A stretch of 64,000 bases of DNA, taken from assembly GCA_028714035.1 (NCBI GenBank), contig JAQTNA010000008.1, forward strand, positions 1 to 64,000. Reading direction: 5' to 3'. The stretch's first letter is position 1. Each line of letters opens with the position of its first letter. The position numbers were made by a program, and so were the translations under genes. The notes under the pieces are model-generated. The model was not told where the DNA came from, did no database searches, and was given only the letters and a program-made list of their open reading frames with translations. Shown here piece by piece: positions 8,995 to 16,808 of this stretch. This DNA comes from Rhodocyclaceae bacterium (GTDB lineage Bacteria > Pseudomonadota > Gammaproteobacteria > Burkholderiales > Rhodocyclaceae).

Positions 8995-10731
8995 TCAGGA
9001 GTCCGACAGTTTGCCCACCAGTTCCCGCACCCGATCCGGCTCGTCATGGCGCAAGAGCCGGCCAACCTTGGCGCGCAGCAGGGATACATCGCTCCTCAGC
9101 ACCTCCTGTTTCACCTCCAGGATCTGGGCCGGGTGCATGGAGAACTGCCTGAGGCCCATGCCCAGGAGCAGCCGGGTCATCGCCGGGTCGCCCGCCAGCT
9201 CACCGCAGACGGAAACCGGGATGTCGGCCCGGGCACCGGCCTGGATGGTATCGGCGATGAGCCGCAGCACCGCCGGGTGCAGCGGGTCGTAGAGATGGGC
9301 CACCGCCTCGTCCGTGCGGTCAATCGCCAGGGTGTACTGGATCAGGTCGTTGGTGCCGATGGACAGGAAGTCCAGGCGGCGCAGGAAGACGCCCAGGGCC
9401 ATGGCGGCGGCGGGAATCTCGATCATGCCGCCGACCTCCACTTCCTCATCGAATTTCACTTTCTCGGCGCGCAGTTGGTCCCGGGCGACGCGTATGAGCT
9501 GGAGGGTCTGGTCAATCTCGTGGGCGTGGGCCAGCATGGGCACCAGGATGCGCACCTTGCCGAAGGCCGAGGCGCGCAGGATGGCGCGCAATTGCGCCAG
9601 GAACATGGGCGGTTCCGCCAGGCAGAAACGGATCGCGCGCAATCCCAGGGCCGGGTTGGGTTCCACCCGCTCCACCTGGCCCGCCCGCTGCAAGGCCTTG
9701 TCCGCCCCCACGTCCAGGGTGCGGATGGTGACGGGCTTGCCTTTCAGGGCGGCGGCCACGGTGCGGTAGGACTCGAACTGCTCCTCCTCGCTCGGCAGGT
9801 CGTTCCGGTTCAGGAACAGGAACTCCGTGCGGAACAGGCCGATGCCATCCGCTTCCACGGCCTTCACCTGGGTCAGGTCCTGGGGCAATTCGATGTTGGC
9901 CTGGAGGGAGATGGGATGGCCGTCCAGGGTATTGGCGCGGGCCGTGGTCAGGCGCTTGAGCTTGGAACGCTCCAGCTCCAGCTGGGTCTTCCGCAGCCGG
10001 TATTCCTCGAGAACCCGCTCGTCCGGGTCCACGATCAGCACGCCCCGGCTGCCGTCTATGATGATGAGGTCTTCGTCCCGGATCAGTTGCCGGGCGTGGT
10101 GCAGGCCCACCACCGCCGGGATGCCCAGGCTGCGGGCAACGATGGCGGTGTGGGAGGTGGCGCCACCCAGGTCCGTGACAAAGCCACCGATGAGGTTCTG
10201 CTTGAAATTGATGGTGTCGGCGGGAGAAAGGTCGTGGGCCACCACGATCATCTGCTCGTCGGAACGGCGCTTGGTCGGCAGCTTTCCGGGGCGGCCGAGC
10301 AAGGCCTTGACCACCCGTTCCACCACCTGCACCACGTCCGCCTTCCTCTCCCGCAGGTAGGCGTCCTCGATTTTCTCGAACTGTTCCACCAGCAGATCCA
10401 TCTGCTGCACCAGCGCCCATTCGGCATTGCAGCGGCGCGTCGCGATCAATTCGCGCGGCACCTGACACAGCAGCGGGTCGTCCAGGATCATGCTGTGCAA
10501 CTGCACGAACGCGGACACCTCGGAGGGCGCACCGGCCTCAGCCACCTGGCGCAGGGCGATGAGTTCGGCACGCACCACCGCCAGGGCGGCGTCGAAACGG
10601 GCGATTTCCTCCGGCACATGGCGCGGCAGCACGACGTAATGGGAAACCTCCAGCGTGGCATGGGAGACCAGGTGGGCATGGCCGATGGCGATGCCTTGGG
10701 AAACGGCCAGACCGTGGAGGGCGAAAGTCAT
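8995..10731 (-). CDS. ptsI: Phosphoenolpyruvate-protein phosphotransferase (PTS Enzyme I)
   Basis: A 578-residue Enzyme I. It takes phosphate from PEP and passes it to HPr. The phosphorylated histidine lies in TDLGGATSHTAIVARSLGIP, and the PEP-binding barrel shows LFRTEFLFLNR and GMIEIPAAA. No sugar permease is present, so the chain ptsI-ptsH-IIA is read as regulatory, as in many betaproteobacteria. Start 10731 (MTFALHGLAVSQGIAIG) matches the family N-terminus; the open frame extends 29 residues further but without homology-like sequence. An intrinsic terminator lies between it and ptsH. Confidence 0.95.
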   Translation of the reverse strand: MTFALHGLAVSQGIAIGHAHLVSHATLEVSHYVVLPRHVPEEIARFDAALAVVRAELIALRQVAEAGAPSEVSAFVQLHSMILDDPLLCQVPRELIATRRCNAEWALVQQMDLLVEQFEKIEDAYLRERKADVVQVVERVVKALLGRPGKLPTKRRSDEQMIVVAHDLSPADTINFKQNLIGGFVTDLGGATSHTAIVARSLGIPAVVGLHHARQLIRDEDLIIIDGSRGVLIVDPDERVLEEYRLRKTQLELERSKLKRLTTARANTLDGHPISLQANIELPQDLTQVKAVEADGIGLFRTEFLFLNRNDLPSEEEQFESYRTVAAALKGKPVTIRTLDVGADKALQRAGQVERVEPNPALGLRAIRFCLAEPPMFLAQLRAILRASAFGKVRILVPMLAHAHEIDQTLQLIRVARDQLRAEKVKFDEEVEVGGMIEIPAAAMALGVFLRRLDFLSIGTNDLIQYTLAIDRTDEAVAHLYDPLHPAVLRLIADTIQAGARADIPVSVCGELAGDPAMTRLLLGMGLRQFSMHPAQILEVKQEVLRSDVSLLRAKVGRLLRHDEPDRVRELVGKLSDS

Positions 10732-10779
10732 TTTCGGGTGAGCGGTAAGCCGTGAGCGGTGAGATGGGGAGTTCGGCCG

Positions 10780-10809
10780 AAAAAATTGAGCCCGAAAAGT
10801 ATCGGGCTC
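10780..10809 (-). terminator. Intrinsic terminator between ptsH and ptsI
   Basis: On the minus strand GAGCCCGA (from 10809), a 6-nt loop and TCGGGCTC (to 10788) are followed by AATTTTTT. It lies in the 144-bp gap downstream of ptsH and upstream of ptsI, so it should end or attenuate the IIA-ptsH transcript before ptsI. Confidence 0.8.
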
Positions 10810-10875
10810 CGGCGACAAGCCCGAACAAAAGACTCCGTGGAGTCGCCGACCGCTGACCGCTGACCGCTCGCCATC

Positions 10876-11145
10876 TTATTCGGATTCCCCGAACTTGTCG
10901 GCGATGAGCTGGAGGATGGCGGCCAGGGCGGCGTCGGCATCCGGACCATCAGTCTCGATCATGACCGTGGAACCCTTGCCGGCGGCCAGCATCATGACGC
11001 CCATGATGCTCTTGGCGTTGATGCGCCGGCCGTTCCGCTCCATCCAGACCTCGCTCTGGAAACTCGTGGCCATCTGGGTCAGTTTGGCCGAGGCACGGGC
11101 ATGCAGGCCCAACTTGTTGACGATAAGCGCTTCAGACTTGGGCAT
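10876..11145 (-). CDS. ptsH: Phosphocarrier protein HPr
   Basis: An 89-residue HPr. H15 in NKLGLHARAS is the site phosphorylated by Enzyme I, and S46 in NAKSIMGVMML is the regulatory serine used by HPr kinase where present. It overlaps the IIA gene upstream by 14 bp, so the two are translationally coupled. No hprK is seen in the window. Confidence 0.95.
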   Translation of the reverse strand: MPKSEALIVNKLGLHARASAKLTQMATSFQSEVWMERNGRRINAKSIMGVMMLAAGKGSTVMIETDGPDADAALAAILQLIADKFGESE

Positions 11146-11536
11146 CGCGATCCGCCTTCATGTGCAGTATGCCGTCACGGCCGCCGGAGGAGGCGCGCGC
11201 CAGCAGGGTTTCCATATCCTTTTCCCGGTAGGTGAGGGCGCGGATGAGCATGGGGACGTTGACCCCGGACAGCCCTTCCACCCGCCCCGGTTTCAGAAGC
11301 TTGGCGGCCACGTTGGACGGCGTGGCGCCGAAGAGGTCGGTCAGGATCAGTACGCCCTCGCCGCTGTCTACGAACTGCACCAGCCGCCTGGCCAGTGGCA
11401 GGAGATCCGAGGGGTCGTCCTGCGCCGCCACCCCCAACTGCACCAGTTGCGGCGGACGCCGGTTCAGCACGTGCACGGCACACTGGACCAGAGACTCGCC
11501 GAGGCCGTAGTGGGTGATGAGAACGATACCGATCAT
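11132..11536 (-). CDS. PTS IIA component, mannose (EIIA-Man) family
   Basis: A 134-residue EIIA-Man domain protein. H9 in IVLITHYGLGE is the phospho-acceptor, and VLILTDLFGATPSNVA is the second family signature. With no IIB, IIC or IID genes nearby it probably has a signalling role, like the stand-alone EIIA-Man proteins of other betaproteobacteria. The start is set at MIGIVLIT (11536); a longer frame reaches 11566 but adds no family sequence. Confidence 0.9.
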   Translation of the reverse strand: MIGIVLITHYGLGESLVQCAVHVLNRRPPQLVQLGVAAQDDPSDLLPLARRLVQFVDSGEGVLILTDLFGATPSNVAAKLLKPGRVEGLSGVNVPMLIRALTYREKDMETLLARASSGGRDGILHMKADRDAQV

Positions 11537-11640
11537 GGAGCTTGAGCATTCTTCCGGAAGAGGCATTGTAACCGAAGGATGGCAGGTGCCGCTCCTCCGA
11601 TAGAACGCTAGAATGAGGCTTTTGATTCCCCTGGTTTGCC

Positions 11641-11994
11641 ATGCTCGCCGCCCTGACCATCCTGCTGCTCTTTCAACTCCTGGGCGAGATACTCGTCCAG
11701 TGGCTGGGGCTGCCGGTGCCCGGCCCCGTGCTGGGCATGATCTTCCTGTTCCTGGCCCTGGCCTGGCGCGGCGGCCCTTCCGAGGAACTGCGCCAGACGT
11801 CGAACACCCTGCTACAACACCTGTCCCTGCTGTTCGTGCCGGCCGGCGCCGGCATCACGGTGCACTTCGCCCGCCTGGGCGACGAATGGCTGCCCATCCT
11901 GCTCTCGGTGCTGGTAAGTACGGTGCTGACCATCGCCGTCACCAGTCTGGTGCTGCGCTTCCTGCTCAGGCACCGGAAAACGGAGGAGGCATGA
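11641..11994 (+). CDS. CidA/LrgA-family holin-like membrane protein
   Basis: A 117-residue protein with about four hydrophobic segments and the family motifs GLPVPGPVLGMIFLFLAL and LLFVPAGAGI. LrgA/CidA proteins work with the LrgB/CidB partner and have been linked to murein hydrolase export, autolysis or small-molecule transport. Its stop overlaps the start of the partner gene by 4 bp (ATGA), so it is the first gene of an lrgA-lrgB-vanZ operon. Confidence 0.9.
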   Translation: MLAALTILLLFQLLGEILVQWLGLPVPGPVLGMIFLFLALAWRGGPSEELRQTSNTLLQHLSLLFVPAGAGITVHFARLGDEWLPILLSVLVSTVLTIAVTSLVLRFLLRHRKTEEA

Positions 11995-12716
11995 CCCCGC
12001 GCCTGGCCGAGATCTGGGTCTACCTGGCGGCCACGCCGCTCCTGGGCCTGACCCTCACCCTGGTGGCCTACCAGGCCGCCCACTGGCTGTATCGGCGCGC
12101 CGGCATGAACCCCTGGGCCAATCCCGTGGCCATCGCCGTGGCCATCATCATTTTTCTGCTCTGGCTGACCAATACCCCCTACCGCCGCTATTTCGAGGGC
12201 GCCCAGTTCGTGCATTTCCTGCTGGGCCCGGCCACCGTGGCCCTGGCCCTGCCCCTCTACGCCCAGATGCAGCGGCTCCTGCGCATGGCCGGCCCCCTCT
12301 CGCTCGCCCTGCTGGCGGGCTCCCTCACCGCAGTCGGCTCGGCCATGGCCACGGGAGCGCTCTTCGGCGCCTCCAGCGCCACCATCATGTCCCTGGCGCC
12401 CAAGTCCGTCACCACGCCCATCGCCATGGGCATCGCCGAGAAGATCGGCGGCTTGCCCTCCCTCACGGCCGTACTGGTGGTGACCACCGGCATACTCGGC
12501 GCCGTGATGGGGCGCTCCATCCTGAATCTGCTTCGGGTCGAGGACCCGGCGGTGCGCGGCTTCGCCACCGGTGTCGCGGCCCACGGCATCGGCACGGCCC
12601 GCGCCTTCCAGGAGAGCGAGGTGGCCGGCGCCTTCTCCGCCCTGGCCATGGGCCTGAACGGTGTGCTCACCGCCGTGCTCCTGCCCTATCTGGTGCACCT
12701 GTTCTCCAGGCTGTGA
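11991..12716 (+). CDS. LrgB/CidB-family membrane protein
   Basis: A 241-residue membrane protein with LrgB hallmarks: LLGPATVALALPLY, LAPKSVTTPIAMGI and AHGIGTARAFQE. It pairs with the CidA/LrgA-like protein just upstream (ATGA overlap). The start is the overlapping ATG at 11991; the frame is open further upstream but would overlap the whole of the partner gene. The next gene (vanZ-like) overlaps its end by 4 bp. Confidence 0.92.
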   Translation: MTPRLAEIWVYLAATPLLGLTLTLVAYQAAHWLYRRAGMNPWANPVAIAVAIIIFLLWLTNTPYRRYFEGAQFVHFLLGPATVALALPLYAQMQRLLRMAGPLSLALLAGSLTAVGSAMATGALFGASSATIMSLAPKSVTTPIAMGIAEKIGGLPSLTAVLVVTTGILGAVMGRSILNLLRVEDPAVRGFATGVAAHGIGTARAFQESEVAGAFSALAMGLNGVLTAVLLPYLVHLFSRL

Positions 12717-13810
12717 GCGACGCTTCCGGCATGAGGCCCCACACCGACAGCGCATCCCTGGCACGCAGCCTGGCCCTGGCCTACCTGCTGCTGGTGCTCT
12801 ACGCGAGCCTCTACCCGGTCGTCACCTGGCGCGACAACGGCGCACCCCTGTTCGAATTCCTCTTTGCCCGCTGGCCGCGTTACTGGACCGGGTTGGACCT
12901 GGGCCTGAACGTGGCGGGCTACCTGCCCCTGGGCTTCCTGCTGACCTCGGCCTTGACGGCCCGGTTCAAGCCGGGGCGCGCCGCCCTCCTGGCCCTGCTG
13001 TTCTCCAGCGCCCTCAGCCTCGCCATGGAAGTCCTGCAGAACTATCTGCCGAGCCGGGTATCGTCCAACGTGGATCTGGCAACCAATACCCTGGGCGCCT
13101 TCCTCGGGGTTCTGATGGGACTGCGCTGGGGCGGGGCGTTGCGGGTGGGCGGCGCGGTGCACCGCTGGCGCATGCGCCGACTGCACCGGGGCAAACTCAC
13201 GGATTTCGGTCTGGTGCTGCTCCTCCTGTGGCTGCTGACCCAGATCAGCCCGGAGATTCTGCTGTTCGGCACGGGCAGCCTGCGCGGCCTCCTGGGCTTT
13301 GCGCCGGCGCTGGATTTCACGGCGGAGCGCTTCCGCACCGTGGAGACCTGGATCGCCGCCAGCGGCGCCCTGGGGGTGGGGCTCCTGGCCTGGCGCCTCA
13401 TGCGCCGCCCCAGCCGCTGGCTGCTGGCCACCCTGTTTCTCCTGGCCCTCCTGGTGCGCTCCGGCGCCGCCATGGCGCTCATGACGCCGGACGATCTGCT
13501 GCGCTGGGCGACGCCCGGCGCGCTGGCCGGTCTCGCCTGGGGACTCATCCTGCTGTACGGCGCCACCTTCCTGCCCCGGGTCTGGCAGCAGTCCCTGGGC
13601 GCACTGGCACTGCTCTTCGCCACCATCCTGGTGAACCTGGCGCCCGAGAACCCCTATCTGCTGCATTCCCTGCACATCTGGCGCCAGGGCCACTTCCTCA
13701 ACTTCAACGGCCTGACTCGCCTGGCGTCCAGCCTCTGGCCACTCTTCGCCCTGTCCTTCCTGGTGGCGGCCGGTCCCGGCCGGGAGTCCAGGGAGACGCC
13801 GCCCGTTTAG
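12713..13810 (+). CDS. VanZ-like family membrane protein
   Basis: A 365-residue protein starting with GTG inside the end of the lrgB-like gene. The first ~130 residues carry the VanZ-like pattern (YASLYPVVTWR, LNVAGYLPLGFLL, EVLQNYLPSRVSSNVDLATNTLGAFLG). The remainder is further transmembrane segments. VanZ-like proteins are membrane proteins of mostly unknown role, some linked to lipoglycopeptide resistance. The 4-bp overlap implies coupling with lrgAB. Confidence 0.8.
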   Translation: MSDASGMRPHTDSASLARSLALAYLLLVLYASLYPVVTWRDNGAPLFEFLFARWPRYWTGLDLGLNVAGYLPLGFLLTSALTARFKPGRAALLALLFSSALSLAMEVLQNYLPSRVSSNVDLATNTLGAFLGVLMGLRWGGALRVGGAVHRWRMRRLHRGKLTDFGLVLLLLWLLTQISPEILLFGTGSLRGLLGFAPALDFTAERFRTVETWIAASGALGVGLLAWRLMRRPSRWLLATLFLLALLVRSGAAMALMTPDDLLRWATPGALAGLAWGLILLYGATFLPRVWQQSLGALALLFATILVNLAPENPYLLHSLHIWRQGHFLNFNGLTRLASSLWPLFALSFLVAAGPGRESRETPPV

Positions 13811-13937
13811 CTATAATTCGCCGGACGGCGACTTGAAACACCGAGGCGCCAAGTAAAACCTTTGCGAGCTTGCGGCCATCCTGACGCCTCGGTATTTAAT
13901 TCGCCTTTCACGACGGTTTCTCCCACCGGAGACATAC

Positions 13938-14246
13938 ATGAGTTTCTACAAACACCACGTCTTCTTTTGCTGCAACCAGCGCGCCCCTGGCGAGACCTGC
14001 TGCAATGCGCACGGCGCTGCCGCATTGCGCGATCACGTCAAGGACCGCATCAAGGCCCTGAAGCTGGATGGCGAGGGCAAGGTGCGCATCAATTCCGCCG
14101 GCTGCCTGGGACGCTGCGACTTCGGCCCGGTCCTGGTGGTGTACCCGGAAGAGACCTGGTACACCTACGTGGACAAGAACGACCTGGACGAGATCGTGGA
14201 CGAGCATCTCGTGCATGGGCGCATCGTCGAGCGCCTGAAGCTATGA
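13938..14246 (+). CDS. (2Fe-2S) thioredoxin-like ferredoxin
   Basis: A 102-residue protein with cysteines at 11/12, 21/22, 56 and 60 (FFCCNQ, ETCCNAHG, SAGCLGRCDFG), the pattern of thioredoxin-fold [2Fe-2S] ferredoxins. VVYPEETWYTYV is the usual core strand. It probably carries electrons in the cytoplasm; the partner is unknown. It overlaps the hydrolase start by 4 bp. A short inverted pair (ACCGAGGCGCC at about 13840 and GACGCCTCGGT at about 13882) lies in the upstream gap. Confidence 0.88.
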   Translation: MSFYKHHVFFCCNQRAPGETCCNAHGAAALRDHVKDRIKALKLDGEGKVRINSAGCLGRCDFGPVLVVYPEETWYTYVDKNDLDEIVDEHLVHGRIVERLKL

Positions 14247-14881
14247 CCAAATCCGCGGAGCGCATCACCATCGCCGGCGAGGCCGGAGCCCTGGAACTCC
14301 TGATCGAGGCGCCGGCGCACATCCTGGGCATAGGCCTGGTGGCCCATCCGCACCCGCTCTTCGGCGGCACCATGGACAACAAGGTGGCCTTCACCCTGGC
14401 CCGCGCCCTGCGTGACCTGGGCTACGTCGCCGTGCGCAGCAACTTCCGCGGCGTCGGCCAGTCCGAGGGCGAGCACGACGATGGCCAGGGTGAAACCGAG
14501 GACATGCTTCGGGTGCTGGACTACGCACGGAGCCGCTTCGGCGATCTGCCCGTGGCCCTGGCCGGGTTCTCGTTCGGCGCCTACGTGCAGACCCTGGTGG
14601 CCAAGCGCCTGAAGGACGAGGGCCGGCCCATCGCCCGCATGGTGCTGGTGGGCACCGCCGCGGGCATGGTCACCGGTGCGCGCCATTACGTAACGGAGGG
14701 CGTGCCGCCGGACGCCCTGGTGATTCACGGCGACAAGGACGAGACCGTGCCCCTGGAAAACGTCATCGCCTGGGCCCAGCCCCAGGAACTGCCCATCGTC
14801 CTGGTGCCCGGCGCCGACCACTTCTTCCACGGCAAGCTGCACACCCTGAAAGCCATCATCCACCGGGCCTGGGCGCGTTGA
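14243..14881 (+). CDS. Alpha/beta hydrolase
   Basis: A 212-residue alpha/beta hydrolase of the dienelactone-hydrolase-like bacterial type. [14 protein letters not shown] near residue 36 and the nucleophile elbow GFSFGAY (G-x-S-x-G) are visible, with D in [11 protein letters not shown] and H in [10 protein letters not shown] completing the triad. The substrate is unknown. The ATG at 14243 overlaps the ferredoxin stop, and the stop touches the start region of the ABC ATPase, so the four genes 13938-16769 look like one operon. Confidence 0.85.
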   Translation: MTKSAERITIAGEAGALELLIEAPAHILGIGLVAHPHPLFGGTMDNKVAFTLARALRDLGYVAVRSNFRGVGQSEGEHDDGQGETEDMLRVLDYARSRFGDLPVALAGFSFGAYVQTLVAKRLKDEGRPIARMVLVGTAAGMVTGARHYVTEGVPPDALVIHGDKDETVPLENVIAWAQPQELPIVLVPGADHFFHGKLHTLKAIIHRAWAR

Positions 14882-14883
14882 CC

Positions 14884-15804
14884 ATGCCGCTGTCGGTAAA
14901 GGGTTTGTTCAAGGCCTACGGCCAGAAATCCGTGGTGGCCGGGCTCGACTTCGAGTTGGCGCGCGGCGAATGTTTCGGCCTGCTCGGCCCCAACGGCGCG
15001 GGAAAGACCACCTCCTTGCGCCTCATCCTCGGGCTGGCCCGGGCCGACGGCGGCGAAATCAGCCTGTGCGGCGAACCGGTGCCGGAGCGCTCGCGGGAGG
15101 CGCGCGCCCGGGTGGGCGTGGTACCCCAAGCCGACAACCTGGACCCGGACTTCTCGGCTGCCGAGAACCTGCTGACCTACGGCCGCTATTTCGGCATGAA
15201 GGACGCGGATATCCGCGCCCGCATCCCGCGGCTCCTGGCCTTCGCCGGCCTGGAAGACCGGGGAGGGGAAGGCATAAGATCCCTCTCCGGCGGCATGAAG
15301 CGCCGGCTGACCCTGGCCCGCGCCCTGGTGAACGACCCGGATCTGCTGATCCTGGACGAACCCACCACGGGCCTCGACCCCCAGGCGCGCCATCTCATCT
15401 GGGAGAGACTGAAACTTTTGCTCCAGCGAGGCACCACCATCCTCATCACCACCCACTTCATGGAGGAGGCCGAGCGCCTGTGCAGCCGGGTGGGCATCAT
15501 GGATGGCGGCCGCTTCATCGCCCAGGGTTCGCCCCGGGAAGTGATCGCCGGCAACATCGAACCCCAGGTGGTGGAGATCTATGGCGAGTGGCAGGGGCAG
15601 GGTGTCACGGCTTGGGCCGAGGCTCACGCGGCAGCCCTGTGCAGCCGTTTCGAGACCAGCGGCGAGACGGTGTTCTGCTACGGCGCCGACCTGCGCCCCC
15701 TGATGGCCCACCTGGACGGACAACCCGGCCTGCGCACCCTGCACCGGCCCGCCAATCTGGAAGACGTGTTCCTGCGCATCACCGGCCGTGAACTGAGGGA
15801 TTAA
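14884..15804 (+). CDS. ABC transporter ATP-binding protein, NodI/DrrA-like
   Basis: A 306-residue ABC ATPase with Walker [10 protein letters not shown] near residue 38, signature LSGGMKRR and Walker [14 protein letters not shown]. The C-terminal ~80-residue extension fits the NodI/DrrA subgroup that drives two-component exporters of lipids, polysaccharides or drugs. The permease lies downstream, separated by a palindromic element. The ATG at 14884 is preferred over the TTG at 14878 that overlaps the hydrolase stop. The substrate is unknown; true Nod-factor export is not implied. Confidence 0.88.
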   Translation: MPLSVKGLFKAYGQKSVVAGLDFELARGECFGLLGPNGAGKTTSLRLILGLARADGGEISLCGEPVPERSREARARVGVVPQADNLDPDFSAAENLLTYGRYFGMKDADIRARIPRLLAFAGLEDRGGEGIRSLSGGMKRRLTLARALVNDPDLLILDEPTTGLDPQARHLIWERLKLLLQRGTTILITTHFMEEAERLCSRVGIMDGGRFIAQGSPREVIAGNIEPQVVEIYGEWQGQGVTAWAEAHAAALCSRFETSGETVFCYGADLRPLMAHLDGQPGLRTLHRPANLEDVFLRITGRELRD

Positions 15805-15830
15805 GGGATGTACGTGATAACGGCAATTTA

Positions 15831-15962
15831 CTCACCGCAGAGGCGCAGAGGCGCGGAGAAGAAACTGATTTCTCCAATAGTTCGGCTTGGCGTGGCGCAT
15901 CAGAATGCCAGAAGGCTCAAGGTGTTGCTTTTCCTCTGCGCCTCTGCGCCTCTGCGGTTCAA
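15831..15962. repeat. Dispersed palindromic element, copy 2 (between ABC ATPase and permease)
   Basis: The left arm ACCGCAGAGGCGCAGAGGCG (15834-15853) and the right arm CTGCGCCTCTGCGGTTCAA (15944-15962) are inverted copies. It interrupts an otherwise compact operon. The right arm ends exactly 15 nt before the GTG start of the permease. Confidence 0.88.
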
Positions 15963-15977
15963 TATGGGGTTCCTGGC

Positions 15978-16769
15978 GTGAGCACTTTCGACGCCAGCGC
16001 CATCTGCCCACCCCGCCTTGCCGGCATCCTGGCCGTGTGGCGGCGCAACTTCCTGGTGTGGCGGAAGCTCGCCCTGCCCTCCATCCTGGGCAACCTGGCC
16101 GACCCCATGATCTACATGTTCGGCCTGGGCTACGGCCTGGGCGGGCTCCTGCCCCAGGTGGGCGGGGTATCCTACATCGCCTTCCTGGCGGCGGGCACCA
16201 TCTGCTCCAGCACCATGAACGCCGCCACCTTCGAGGCCCTGTACTCGGCCTTCTCCAGAATGCACGTGCAGAAGACCTGGGAAGCGATCATGAACGCGCC
16301 GGTTTCCCTGGACGAGATCGTGGGCGGGGAAATCCTCTGGGCCGCAACGAAGAGCCTGCTCTCGGGTTGCGCCATCCTGGTGGTGGCGGCGCTCCTGGGC
16401 CTGACTCATTCCTTCCTGGCGCTCTGGCTGGTGCCCCTCGTCTTCCTGGTCGGGCTCGCCTTCTCGGCCCTGGGCATGATCGTGACGCTCCTGGCCAGGA
16501 GCTACGACTTCTTCATGTACTACTTCACTTTGGTGGTGACGCCCATGATGCTGGTATCCGGGGTATTCTTCCCCATGAGCCAGTTGCCGCCCCTGGTGCA
16601 GACCCTCTCCCACCTCCTGCCCCTGTCCCACGGCGTGGAACTGGCCCGGCCCCTGATGCTGGGCCGGGTGCCGGAAGACATCCTCCTGCACCTCTTCGCC
16701 CTCATCCTCTGCGCCCTGGCCGGCTACCTGGCGTCCCTCAGACTGGCGCGGAAGAGGCTGCTGGACTGA
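15978..16769 (+). CDS. ABC-2 type permease, NodJ-like
   Basis: A 263-residue membrane protein with about six transmembrane segments. FLVWRKLALPSILGNLADPMIYMFGLGYGLG and VSGVFFPMSQLPPLVQTLSHLLPLSHGVELARPL are typical of NodJ/ABC-2 permeases. It pairs with the ATPase at 14884-15804. It starts with GTG, and its leader is almost entirely the right arm of the palindromic element. Confidence 0.88.
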   Translation: MSTFDASAICPPRLAGILAVWRRNFLVWRKLALPSILGNLADPMIYMFGLGYGLGGLLPQVGGVSYIAFLAAGTICSSTMNAATFEALYSAFSRMHVQKTWEAIMNAPVSLDEIVGGEILWAATKSLLSGCAILVVAALLGLTHSFLALWLVPLVFLVGLAFSALGMIVTLLARSYDFFMYYFTLVVTPMMLVSGVFFPMSQLPPLVQTLSHLLPLSHGVELARPLMLGRVPEDILLHLFALILCALAGYLASLRLARKRLLD

Positions 16770-16776
16770 GAGCGGA

Positions 16777-16797
16777 TTGAACCGCAGAGACGCGGAG
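16777..16797 (+). repeat. Solo arm of the palindromic element (left border of the island)
   Basis: Only one arm is present (starting TTGAACCGCAGAGACGCGG). It is identical over 21 bp to 20921-20941 and in the same orientation. No inverted partner follows within 200 bp, unlike the other copies. Together the two copies bracket the low-GC island. Confidence 0.8.
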
Positions 16798-16808
16798 AAA
16801 TCGGAACA

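Noticed and set aside
8995-11536. Sugar-transporting PTS
   Set aside because: Only Enzyme I, HPr and a lone IIA-Man are present, with no IIB, IIC or IID, so a regulatory role is more likely.
14878-15804. Literal Nod-factor exporter
   Set aside because: No nod genes; NodIJ-like ABC pairs are widespread in betaproteobacteria with other or unknown substrates.
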